A program made the position numbers and the translations under genes. Shown here piece after piece: positions 27,775 to 35,390 of a DNA stretch of 64,000 bases (its first letter is position 1; the number at the start of each line of letters is the position of its first letter). Location: positions 1-64,000 of the forward strand of contig DATJUB010000078.1 of NCBI GenBank assembly GCA_035502775.1, in the 5' to 3' direction. Origin of the DNA: 67-14 sp035502775. GTDB lineage: Bacteria; Actinomycetota; Thermoleophilia; Solirubrobacterales; 70-9. Under the pieces are notes generated by a model. The model did no database searches, was not told the origin of the DNA, and saw nothing but the letters and a program-made list of their open reading frames with translations.

Positions 27775-28162
27775 CGAACAGCTCCCCCGGATCGGGCGGC
27801 ACGTCGACCGCGTTCTCACGAAGCGCCTCGATCGGCACTATCTCCAGCGCCTTCTCGTTGGTCGCCCCGAGCACCACCAAGGAGGGAGCACCGTCTTCGT
27901 GGGCTCGCAGCCAGTTGGCCGCGGTGACACACCACCGGTCACCCGGAACCAGTCCCGGGAACCCGAACTGGGGCATCGGGTGGGAAAGGTCGTTGCCGAT
28001 GCCTTTCTGGTGTTCCAGGAACTCGGCCGTGACCACGGCACAGATCGTGTGGCTGCCTCCATCCTCCGGACCGGTGGCACAGCAGCCATCCCGGAAAAAC
28101 CCGGTCATCGGATCCTGGCCACACAGCTGGAGCTCATCTCCGAGCACGTTCAGTTCAGTCAT
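27764..28162 (-). CDS. DUF2237-family protein
   Basis: 132-residue soluble protein of the DUF2237 family. Typical segments are NVLGDELQLCGQDPMTGFFRDGCC, HTICAVVTAEFLEHQKGIGN and GLVPGDRWCVTAANWLRA. Conserved cysteines and the GFFRDG motif suggest metal or redox chemistry, but no activity is known. It is divergent from the crotonase-family gene at 28213 (50 bases) and overlaps the MmcQ-like gene by 11 bases. Confidence 0.85.
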   Translation of the reverse strand: MTELNVLGDELQLCGQDPMTGFFRDGCCATGPEDGGSHTICAVVTAEFLEHQKGIGNDLSHPMPQFGFPGLVPGDRWCVTAANWLRAHEDGAPSLVVLGATNEKALEIVPIEALRENAVDVPPDPGELFDGV

Positions 28163-28212
28163 GCCGCGGATTCTTACCCATCCCGCGCCGGAGCACTGAA
28201 TACTCTGCTCCC

Positions 28213-29067
28213 ATGACCGACGAGCCCGTGCTGTTCCAGAAGGAAGGCGGGGTGGGAACCATCACGCTCAACCGCGCCAAGCGCCTCAACACCGTGGTGC
28301 CCGAACTGATCGATGCCCTGAGCAGGGCGCTCGATGAGGCCGAGGCGGACGGAGAGGTTCGGGCGATCCGGCTGCGCGGTGCCGGGACCTCGTTCTGCGC
28401 CGGCTACGACATCGGCTGGGGCGCGGAGGTCATGGCCGATCAGGAGAAGGGCGAGCCGTGGGATCCGATCGCCGATCTCAACTTCATGCGCCGCTACGTC
28501 AACACGTACATGCGCCTCTGGAACTCGCCGAAACCGGTGATCGCCCAGGTTCAGGGATTCTGTCTCGGCGGCGGCTCCGACATGGCGCTCTGCTCGGACC
28601 TGATCGTCTGCGCCGAGGACTGCCGCATCGGCTACCCGCCCGCCCGCGTATGGGGCTCACCCACCACCGCGATGTGGACATACCGGCTCGGCCTCGAACG
28701 CTCGAAGCGGATGCTGCTGACCGGAGATCCGATCGACGGACCGACCGCGGTCGATTGGGGATTGGCCAGCGACTCGGTGCCCTTCGACCAGCTGGACGAG
28801 GTCGGGGCCGAGCTCGCGGCACGGGTCGCCCGCCTGCCCGCGAATCAGCTGCAGATGATGAAGGCACTGGTCAACAGCGTCTACGAGCAGATGGGCATGT
28901 CGACCACCCAGCTGCTCGGAACCCTGCTCGATGGAAGCGCCCGCCACACCCCGGAGGGAACGGCTTTCTCGGAGCGGGTGATGAGCGACCTGCCGGGCGC
29001 GATCGCCGACCGGGACGAGCTCTTCGGCGACTACGCGTACGGCGAGAGGACCGCCCGTCCCACCTGA
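28213..29067 (+). CDS. Crotonase-superfamily protein (enoyl-CoA hydratase/isomerase-like)
   Basis: 284-residue cytosolic acyl-CoA enzyme of the crotonase fold. The oxyanion-hole segments are SFCAGYDIGWG (about residue 60) and GFCLGGGSDMALCSD (about residue 116). Both catalytic glutamates of classical enoyl-CoA hydratase appear to be missing: the first position is Asp in GGGSDMAL, and the second falls in GYPPARVWG with no acid. It is therefore probably not a standard hydratase; isomerase, hydrolase or another crotonase chemistry is possible. Calling it a beta-oxidation enoyl-CoA hydratase would overstate the evidence. Confidence 0.85.
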   Translation: MTDEPVLFQKEGGVGTITLNRAKRLNTVVPELIDALSRALDEAEADGEVRAIRLRGAGTSFCAGYDIGWGAEVMADQEKGEPWDPIADLNFMRRYVNTYMRLWNSPKPVIAQVQGFCLGGGSDMALCSDLIVCAEDCRIGYPPARVWGSPTTAMWTYRLGLERSKRMLLTGDPIDGPTAVDWGLASDSVPFDQLDEVGAELAARVARLPANQLQMMKALVNSVYEQMGMSTTQLLGTLLDGSARHTPEGTAFSERVMSDLPGAIADRDELFGDYAYGERTARPT

Positions 29068-29099
29068 CCGGATTCGCTCGCTGGACATAGTGAACGATT

Positions 29100-29130
29100 G
29101 ATGAAATCATCCCTCGAAACAAGGAGGGAG
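29100..29130 (+). promoter_or_regulatory. Dyad and strong ribosome-binding site before the cupin-STAND operon
   Basis: GATGA-AA-TCATC (29100-29111) is a short perfect dyad, followed by AAGGAGGGAG (29121-29130), an unusually strong ribosome-binding site for this window, 11 bases before the cupin ATG. The dyad is a candidate operator overlapping the promoter of the four-gene operon. No convincing -35/-10 pair is seen. Confidence 0.45.
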
Positions 29131-29140
29131 ACAGGTTCTC

Positions 29141-29491
29141 ATGCGAATTCTCAAGAGGAGTAACTCGGATGTGCCGCGCGAAGATGCTCATGGGGGGAGT
29201 GGAGGCAGGCGACTGCTCGCCACGACCGGGGATCTTCAGAACTCGGATTTCGAGGCATTGACCTACGGCTTTCTGCCCGGGGGCAGTACCTTCGACTGGC
29301 ACAGCCACGTCGACATCGACGAGATGATGCTCGTGCTCGACGGCTCGGGATCTGTCAGTGACCGTGACGGGGAATACACCTACGAAACCGGTGACTTCTT
29401 CATCTTCCCGGCCGGGGTCGAACACACGATTCACAACCCGACCGACACGGAGCACGAGTTCGTCTTCGTTCGACTCAACGTCGGTCGCTGA
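29141..29491 (+). CDS. Single-domain cupin protein
   Basis: 116-residue cupin. After a poorly conserved start, the barrel runs from about residue 40. Motif 1 is DWHSHVDIDEMMLVLDGSGS (two His and a Glu that could bind a metal) and motif 2 is FIFPAGVEHTIHNPTD (third His). It may bind or modify a small molecule, or act as a sensor. It is the first gene of a tight operon: six bases separate its stop from the methyltransferase start, and the STAND ATPase and DUF5996 genes follow. Confidence 0.85.
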   Translation: MRILKRSNSDVPREDAHGGSGGRRLLATTGDLQNSDFEALTYGFLPGGSTFDWHSHVDIDEMMLVLDGSGSVSDRDGEYTYETGDFFIFPAGVEHTIHNPTDTEHEFVFVRLNVGR

Positions 29492-29497
29492 CGGTCG

Positions 29498-30337
29498 TTG
29501 AGTACATACGAGGATTACGACAGAGCGGCGTCGTCGTATGCCAGCATCCGGCGCCCGATCGGGGTCGATCCTCTGCTCGCGGGGATCGCCCACTTCGGTG
29601 GCGGCCGGCCGGGTGATGCGGTCGTACTCGACGCCGGATGCGGCGTCGGGCTGTACACCCGCGAATTCGCCCGTTCGGGGTTCAGGGTTCACGGCTGCGA
29701 CCACAGCCCCGGCATGCTCCGGGAGGCCCGCCTGGCGGTGGAAGGGCTGAGCCCGGCCGAACGGAGGCTGGTCGAACTGCACGAAGCCGACATTCGCCGG
29801 CTTCCATTCGGCGATGGTGAGTTCGACGTGGTCCTTCTGAGCCTGGTGCTGCACCACGTCGCCCGCGACTCGGAGCGCCAAGGGGTGATCGAGGCCCTGA
29901 CCGAGCTGAACCGGGTACTGAGGCCGGGTGGAGTCCTGGTCACCGCCACCTGCAGTCCCGCCCAGGTCACCGACGGCGCCTGGTACTGCGCACTCGTACC
30001 CGAGGCGGTCGAGATCCTGCTCGAACGGCACGGAACCTTGGATGAACAGGCGGAGGACGCCATGTCGGCGGGCTTCGAGAAGGTTGCCCGGATCGTTCCT
30101 CTGGATGAGCTGCTCCATGGCGAGGACTACCTGAACACCGATGGTCCCTTCGATCCCGCATGGCGTTCCTCCGACTCGATCTTCGCGCTCAGCGACCCCG
30201 GGGAACTGACCCGGGCCCAGGACGAGCTGAGCCGGATGAAAGAGGACGGCAGCCTGACCTCCTGGCTCGAGCGGCGGGAACGGCGCCGTGAGAGCGTCGG
30301 TCAGGCGACCTTCACCTTCTACCGTCGCGGCGGGTAG
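29498..30337 (+). CDS. Class I SAM-dependent methyltransferase
   Basis: 279-residue methyltransferase with a Rossmann-like fold. Motif I is VVLDAGCGVGLYTREFA (about residue 48), the acidic motif II is VHGCDHSPGMLREA, and the later motifs are DVVLLSLVLHHVA and LRPGGVLVTATCSP. The extra C-terminal region (~80 residues) may select the substrate. The TTG start at 29498 lies six bases after the cupin stop, so translation is probably coupled. The next gene starts six bases after this one ends. The substrate is unknown; a small molecule is more likely than DNA because no DNA-methylase motif is present. Confidence 0.87.
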   Translation: MSTYEDYDRAASSYASIRRPIGVDPLLAGIAHFGGGRPGDAVVLDAGCGVGLYTREFARSGFRVHGCDHSPGMLREARLAVEGLSPAERRLVELHEADIRRLPFGDGEFDVVLLSLVLHHVARDSERQGVIEALTELNRVLRPGGVLVTATCSPAQVTDGAWYCALVPEAVEILLERHGTLDEQAEDAMSAGFEKVARIVPLDELLHGEDYLNTDGPFDPAWRSSDSIFALSDPGELTRAQDELSRMKEDGSLTSWLERRERRRESVGQATFTFYRRGG

Positions 30338-30343
30338 GTCCAT

Positions 30344-32509
30344 ATGCGGCTGCTTTCGATACTCGGGATCTCGCTCGACCAGGCGGGTGGCGCCGCCAAG
30401 GTGCTGCTCGGCAGTGGTGGAGTGGTCGGCCTGCTCGCATTGATCTACACCATCCTGTCCAAGAGAAAAGAGGGGAGTTCCGACACCCCTGCTCCACCTG
30501 AGATCACGCCCGCGCCCGACCGGCCGGAGATCTCCTCCACCCTTCCCGCACAGCCGCGGATCATCGGACGCGAAAGCCACGCGAAGGAGATCGCGGAGAA
30601 GTTCACCCGGGAGGACGCCCACACGGTCCTCATGCACGGTCCTCCGGGAATCGGCAAGACGGTGCTCTCCGTCACCGTCGCCCACCGGCTCGAGAACAGT
30701 GCGGACGCCCTGCCGGAGGTTCACACGTACAAGTGCATTTCCGCGAAGGCCAGCGACCCCTCCGATACGAGGGACTCATTCTGGCTGCTCTCGGCCATGT
30801 ACGGGGCCCTCGGATTCAGCGAGAGACCGCGGATCGAGAACGCGGAGGGAATGGCGGAGCTGCTGAGCAAGACCCTCGGCGAGACCCCGGCCTTCTTCGT
30901 GATCGACAACTTCGAGTCCGTCGACGACCCGACCGCGATCGAGTACCTACAGCGGCTTCCGAGGAAGAGCCGCAACCTGCTGACCTCTCGGTTCGGGCCC
31001 GAACCGTCGGTCAGCGTTCCGGACTATCCCGTTCCGATCCTGGATCTCGAGTTCTCGAAAGCCCTGCTGCGCGAAGAGCTGGGCAAGGACACGATTCACC
31101 TGAGGGTCGGTCAGCTCACCGAGATCGCCGGCGCCTGCGGCGGGATCCCGTTCGTGATCAAGTCGGTGGCCGGCCTGCTCGCCGAGGGTTACTCGGCGGC
31201 AGAGGTCCTGGAGGTGCTGGAGGATGGCGAAGGGGACATCTTCGAACGCCTTTTTTCCGACCACTGGACCGACATGGACTCCGACGCCAGGCGCACGCTC
31301 TGTGCGGCCGGCCTGCTCGGAGACACGTTCTCGAGAACGCTCCTGGATCAGCTGGTCGGCTCGAGGGACGCCGCCACCACGCTGATCAAGCGGCGCCTGG
31401 TGGAACTCAAGCGGGGGAAGACCCCCCGATGCACGCTCCACCCGCTGACCCGCACCTTCGCGAGGAAGGAGCTGGAGACCCTCGGCGGACGGGAGGAGCT
31501 TCTGGTCACAGTGGCGGGGAACCTGACTCGTTACATCGAGGACCGGCGACTGCTGCAGAAAGGCCGCACCGAATACCGCACGCTGATCCTCGACACGTCC
31601 AGCGCGTCGAAGCTGATTCTGGATCTCGACGAGGCGCTGCGAACCAGACGATCGAGTTCCCCGGTACCGGTGACGAGATCCCTGATCGAGCTCTACAAGG
31701 CGATCAGCGTGCCCCTCTGGACCTTCGGCGACTGGAAGACGAGGGTGAAGCTCTCCGAAGTGACCCTGAGAGTGGCGAAAGACACCGGCCACTGGCGGGT
31801 CGCCGCCTCGGCGGCCGCGACGATCGGGATCGTCAAGGTCTGGCAGGGCTACCCCCATGAAGCTCGTTCCGCCGGAACGCGGGCCGTGGATCTCGTTCAC
31901 GAATCGGACGATCCGCTGGACTCCGCCATGGGGGAGCGTGTGCTCGCCCTGGCGGCGGGACTATCCGCTCCGGAGAACGCCGAAGAGCTGATCCGGCCGG
32001 CGGTGGCGAAACTCGAGGAGATCCGGATCCTGCTTGAGGAGAACGTGAATCACCGCCCGGATACCGTTCGCTTCTTCGCCGATTGGCCCTGCCGCGGACC
32101 GCGCGGACACGAGTCCGGTGTGGTCGCCCTCAACCAGGAGGCGGGGATCCTGCTGCTGCGCGCCGGGCAGCCGGCGGAAGCCGCCGAATTCCTCGAGCGT
32201 TCCCGGTCGCTGGCCACCGAGATCGAGGACCGCGAGGGCGAATCGATCTCTCTGAGCCACCTGGGCCGGTGCGCGATGAAGGAAGGCAGGACGGGCGCCG
32301 CGAGGACCTATTTCGAGGATGGGCTCAAGCTGGCCCGTTCGGTCGGCCGGGAAAGCACCACCGGACGCTGCCTGCTCGGTCTGGCGGAGCTGGAATCGGA
32401 GGCCGGCCGGAATGACCCGTCCCGGGAGAACGCCCTGCGGGCCGCGGAGATATTCGAACGGCTCGGCATGAGCGCCGAGCTGGAGACCGCGCGCAGCCTC
32501 GCCCGGTGA
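30344..32509 (+). CDS. Membrane-anchored NB-ARC/STAND ATPase with TPR-like tail
   Basis: 721-residue signalling ATPase. One hydrophobic helix near the N-terminus (VLLGSGGVVGLLALIYTIL) should anchor it in the membrane, followed by a Pro-rich linker. The STAND signature RIIGRESHAKEI precedes the P-loop GPPGIGKT (99-106). Walker B is FFVIDNFESVDD (about 184-195), a sensor arginine lies in NLLTSRFG, and the GxP-type motif is GGIPFVIKS (about 266). A winged-helix part follows. The C-terminal ~250 residues contain helical TPR-like repeats (AAEFLERSRSLATEIEDREG; RTGAARTYFEDGLKLARSVG). STAND proteins act as ligand-triggered switches in regulation, cell death and phage defence. No separate effector domain is apparent. 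Confidence 0.88.
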   Translation: MRLLSILGISLDQAGGAAKVLLGSGGVVGLLALIYTILSKRKEGSSDTPAPPEITPAPDRPEISSTLPAQPRIIGRESHAKEIAEKFTREDAHTVLMHGPPGIGKTVLSVTVAHRLENSADALPEVHTYKCISAKASDPSDTRDSFWLLSAMYGALGFSERPRIENAEGMAELLSKTLGETPAFFVIDNFESVDDPTAIEYLQRLPRKSRNLLTSRFGPEPSVSVPDYPVPILDLEFSKALLREELGKDTIHLRVGQLTEIAGACGGIPFVIKSVAGLLAEGYSAAEVLEVLEDGEGDIFERLFSDHWTDMDSDARRTLCAAGLLGDTFSRTLLDQLVGSRDAATTLIKRRLVELKRGKTPRCTLHPLTRTFARKELETLGGREELLVTVAGNLTRYIEDRRLLQKGRTEYRTLILDTSSASKLILDLDEALRTRRSSSPVPVTRSLIELYKAISVPLWTFGDWKTRVKLSEVTLRVAKDTGHWRVAASAAATIGIVKVWQGYPHEARSAGTRAVDLVHESDDPLDSAMGERVLALAAGLSAPENAEELIRPAVAKLEEIRILLEENVNHRPDTVRFFADWPCRGPRGHESGVVALNQEAGILLLRAGQPAEAAEFLERSRSLATEIEDREGESISLSHLGRCAMKEGRTGAARTYFEDGLKLARSVGRESTTGRCLLGLAELESEAGRNDPSRENALRAAEIFERLGMSAELETARSLAR

Positions 32510-32540
32510 ACGGGGAGTCCCGGTCGGCTAGGGTCGAGAC

Positions 32541-33461
32541 ATGGCCCAAAAGCTCCCCGCCGTCTCGTACGAAAACTGGAAGGAGTGCTGCGACACGCTC
32601 CACGCGCACACTCAGATCCTCGGCAAGCTGGCCGTCGCGATGGCCCCGCCCGAACCGCAGCTGCAGCACGCCGCGCAGCGGATCACCGCCCGCGGCTGGG
32701 AAACACTGCCGCTGCCCGCGCCCGACGGTTCGGGCTCGATCGTGGTCGCCTTCGATTTCCACACTCACGAAGCCGTGATCGAACACAGCAACGGACTCGG
32801 CGACCGGCTGCCGCTGTACCCGGATGTGTCGACCGGGGAGCTCACACGGGGAATCGTCGCCGCGGTGAGCAGCCTCGGCGGCAAGGTCGAGATCGCAACC
32901 GATCCACAGGAGGTCTCCTGGACCGTTCCGCTGGACGAGGATGAGGAACACCGCCACTACGATCCGAAACAGGTCTCCGACTTCTTCACCGCCGCGACCG
33001 AGGCGGCGCTGGTGTTGGCCGAGTTCCGCGCTCCGTACCGCGGCCGTTCGACTCCCGTCAACGCGTGGTGGGGCTCCTTCGACCTCGCGGTGAATCTCTT
33101 CTCCGGCCAGCCGGCGGATCCGCCCTCCGACGATTTCATCATGCGAAACGCGATGGATTCCCAGGAGGTGGCGATCGGCTGGTGGCCCGGGGATGCCCGC
33201 TACGAGAAAGCGGCCTTCTACGCCTACGCGCACCCGGCCCAGCCCGGATTCGGGGAGGCTGACCTGTCACCCGCCCCCGGCTACTGGAACGGCGGGCTCG
33301 GCGAGTACGTGCTCGACTGGGATGTGGTCCGGGCGAGCACCGATCCCCGCGAGACCGCGCTGAAGTTCGCCCGCGCCGTGTTCACCCGGGCCTGCGATGT
33401 CTGCGAGTGGGATCCGAGTCTGCCCGCGAGCACCGAGGGTGACCCGCCGCCGATCAGGTAA
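32541..33461 (+). CDS. DUF5996-family protein
   Basis: 306-residue soluble protein resembling the DUF5996 family. It starts LPAVSYENWKECCDTLHAHTQILGKLAVA. Aromatic and acidic surface segments follow (NAWWGSFDLAVNLFSGQPADPPSDDF, given here from 170 on; then GYWNGGLGEYVLDWD), and a C-terminal CDVCEWDP. Biochemical role unknown. It starts 31 bases after the STAND ATPase gene on the same strand, so it may be the fourth gene of that operon, but no ribosome-level coupling is visible. Confidence 0.78.
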   Translation: MAQKLPAVSYENWKECCDTLHAHTQILGKLAVAMAPPEPQLQHAAQRITARGWETLPLPAPDGSGSIVVAFDFHTHEAVIEHSNGLGDRLPLYPDVSTGELTRGIVAAVSSLGGKVEIATDPQEVSWTVPLDEDEEHRHYDPKQVSDFFTAATEAALVLAEFRAPYRGRSTPVNAWWGSFDLAVNLFSGQPADPPSDDFIMRNAMDSQEVAIGWWPGDARYEKAAFYAYAHPAQPGFGEADLSPAPGYWNGGLGEYVLDWDVVRASTDPRETALKFARAVFTRACDVCEWDPSLPASTEGDPPPIR

Positions 33462-33472
33462 GGCGAGCCAGG

Positions 33473-34537
33473 TCAGTCCGGCAGTGATGCCGGCAGGCCG
33501 AACTTCTCGAAGGCGGCCGGCGTGACGAAACCGGTGATCTCCTCGATCTTCGATCCGTCGAGCGTGAGGATCTGAAGCACCGTCGGCAGGTGGATCTCCC
33601 GCTCGATATCCCAGCTGTAGGTGCCGAACGCGAGCTGGCCGCTCGCGATGGTCGGCACCACCCGGACCTTGCGCCTGCCTTCCGCGTCGTACACCTTTCC
33701 GGAGAAGGCCCACTTGTTGAGGAAGACGAACACCTCGTCGCCCCGGTACCAGGTGGCCATCGGGGGCATGCTGAGTGCGGCCTCGCGGGTCAGCATCGCC
33801 GCGACCGCCTCGACGTCGCCTCTTTCCCAGGCCTCCATGTATCCCTCGACTATCTCGCGGATACCCTCGTCTCCGAGAGTTCGGAGCGTCTCCTGCTGGC
33901 TCTGGTCCGGCAGGTGCTTCTCGATGGTCGCCCGGGCCCGCTGCAGGGCGCTGGTCACAGAGGCGACCGTGGTCTCGAGGGTATCGGCGACCTCCTTCGC
34001 CGTGAACCCGAGCACTTCCCTGAGGATGAGAACCGCCCGCTGGCTCGCCGGAAGATGCTGAAGCGCGGCGACAAATGCCAGCTCGACGCTCTCGCGCTGC
34101 TCGTAGCGGGCCTCGGGTGTGGCGAATCCATCCTCGAGGCTGATTTCCTCGGACGGGTACGGCTCGATCCAGACGGACTCGACCAGGGGCTGTCCCGGAC
34201 CGTCGAAGGCTTCGGTCGGCGGTCCGTACTCGGTCGCCAGATGGCGCTTCTTGCGTTTTTGGAGCAGATCGAGGCTGGCGTTGGTGGCGATCGTGTAGAG
34301 CCAGGAGCGGAATGAGCTGCGCCCCTCGAACCGCTTCATCGCCCGCCAAGCGCGCAGTATCGTGTCCTGAAGCGCATCCTCCGCGTCCTGGACCGATCCC
34401 AGCATGCGGTAGCAGTGGGCATGCAGCTCTCCGCGGAGCGGCTCGACCAGCTGGCCGAAGGCGGTCTCGTCTCCCCGGGTCGCGGCGAGGATCAGCCGCC
34501 GCTCCTGAATTCGATGGTCCGGTCCGGCGGCGTTCAT
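33473..34537 (-). CDS. ECF-type sigma factor with SnoaL-like C-terminal domain (SigX5/TIGR02960 type)
   Basis: 354-residue extracytoplasmic-function sigma factor. Region 2 reads FGQLVEPLRGELHAHCYRML then DAEDALQDTILRAWRAM, with RSSFRSWLYTIATNASLD beyond it. Region 4 reads LPASQRAVLILREVLGFTAKEVAD. The last ~140 residues form a SnoaL-like fold (SMPPMATWYRGDEVFVFLNK) that in this class tunes the sigma factor in place of a separate anti-sigma protein. It is divergent from an SDR gene; a dyad lies between them. The inducing signal is unknown. Confidence 0.9.
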   Translation of the reverse strand: MNAAGPDHRIQERRLILAATRGDETAFGQLVEPLRGELHAHCYRMLGSVQDAEDALQDTILRAWRAMKRFEGRSSFRSWLYTIATNASLDLLQKRKKRHLATEYGPPTEAFDGPGQPLVESVWIEPYPSEEISLEDGFATPEARYEQRESVELAFVAALQHLPASQRAVLILREVLGFTAKEVADTLETTVASVTSALQRARATIEKHLPDQSQQETLRTLGDEGIREIVEGYMEAWERGDVEAVAAMLTREAALSMPPMATWYRGDEVFVFLNKWAFSGKVYDAEGRRKVRVVPTIASGQLAFGTYSWDIEREIHLPTVLQILTLDGSKIEEITGFVTPAAFEKFGLPASLPD

Positions 34538-34562
34538 CTCCCACAGACAGTAGCCAAGACGG

Positions 34563-34578
34563 GTGAGACGATTCTCAC
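34563..34578. promoter_or_regulatory. GTGAG-N6-CTCAC dyad between sigma factor and SDR genes
   Basis: A 16-bp dyad, GTGAG-ACGATT-CTCAC, is centred 34 bases upstream of the sigma-factor start codon and 64 bases upstream of the divergent SDR start. Its place suggests an operator shared by both genes. The binding protein is not known. Confidence 0.4.
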
Positions 34579-34634
34579 GAAAGGATCACCGCCTTCGTCC
34601 CCACTCCTGAACCGTCAATTCACAAGGAGTAGAG

Positions 34635-35372
34635 ATGCCAAGAATCGCCCTGATCACCGGCGCCACGAGAGGACTGGGATTCGAAACCGCCCGGCTGCTC
34701 GGACGGCGCGGGGACCGCGTGATCCTCGCCGCACGCAACGCCGCGGCCGGAGAGCTCGCGGCGGATGCGCTGCTCGCCGAAGGAGTACAGGCCGAATCGG
34801 TGACCCTGGATGTGACCTCGGCCGTGAGCGTGCGCGCCGCCAACGTGGTGAAACAGCGCCACGGTCATCTCGATCTGCTCGTGAACAACGCCGGGATCCT
34901 TCCGGAAGCCACCGAGATCCACGAAGACGTTCTCGATCTGGAGATGTTCCGGCGGACTTTCGAGACGAACCTGTTCGGGCCCGTGGCGATGATCGAGTAT
35001 TTCCTGCCCCTGCTGCTCCGGTCCGAGAAGGGCGGAGTGATCGTCAACGTCTCCAGCCGGATGGGCTCGCTGTCCGATCAGCTGAACCCGGATTCCCCCT
35101 ACCACGGTGTCGTCGTGCCGGCCTACCAGGCATCGAAGGCGGCGCTGAACGCACTGACCGTCTCACTGTCGAAGAAGCTGGCGGAGACGCCGGTGGTCGT
35201 CAACTCGGTCTGTCCGGGCTGGCTGCAGACCGATCTGGGTGGACCCCGCAATCGTGCCGCCGCCCCGATGAGCGCGGCCGAGGGTGCCCGGATCGTGGTT
35301 GATCGCGGCTGCTACCCCGAGGCCCCCGGATCCGGACGATTCCTGGACGAAACGGGGGTCGTGGCCTGGTAG
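34635..35372 (+). CDS. SDR-family oxidoreductase (carbonyl-reductase-like)
   Basis: 245-residue short-chain dehydrogenase. The cofactor motif is TGATRGLG (about residue 7), NNAGILP is near residue 85, and the catalytic site is NVSSRMG with YQASKAALN. The ~15-residue insert between the Ser and Tyr (LSDQLNPDSPYHGVV) is typical of carbonyl-reductase-like SDRs. AAGGAGT precedes the ATG. It is divergent from the ECF sigma factor. Its last codons and stop form the left arm and loop of a transcription-terminator hairpin. Substrate unknown. Confidence 0.86.
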   Translation: MPRIALITGATRGLGFETARLLGRRGDRVILAARNAAAGELAADALLAEGVQAESVTLDVTSAVSVRAANVVKQRHGHLDLLVNNAGILPEATEIHEDVLDLEMFRRTFETNLFGPVAMIEYFLPLLLRSEKGGVIVNVSSRMGSLSDQLNPDSPYHGVVVPAYQASKAALNALTVSLSKKLAETPVVVNSVCPGWLQTDLGGPRNRAAAPMSAAEGARIVVDRGCYPEAPGSGRFLDETGVVAW

Positions 35373-35384
35373 GCCACGACCCCC
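35354..35384. terminator. Bidirectional terminator hairpin overlapping the SDR stop codon
   Basis: A perfect 13-bp stem, GGGGGTCGTGGCC with GGCCACGACCCCC, encloses a five-base loop. The SDR stop TAG (35370-35372) lies in the loop and first base of the right arm. It stands between two convergent genes (SDR end 35372, hydrolase end 35391). No T-run follows, as is common for actinobacterial terminators. Confidence 0.75.
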
Positions 35385-35390
35385 TTCAGA

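Noticed and set aside
28871..30724. 617-codon minus-strand frame opposite the crotonase, cupin and methyltransferase genes
   Set aside because: It crosses three genes with clear family motifs and shows no motif of its own.
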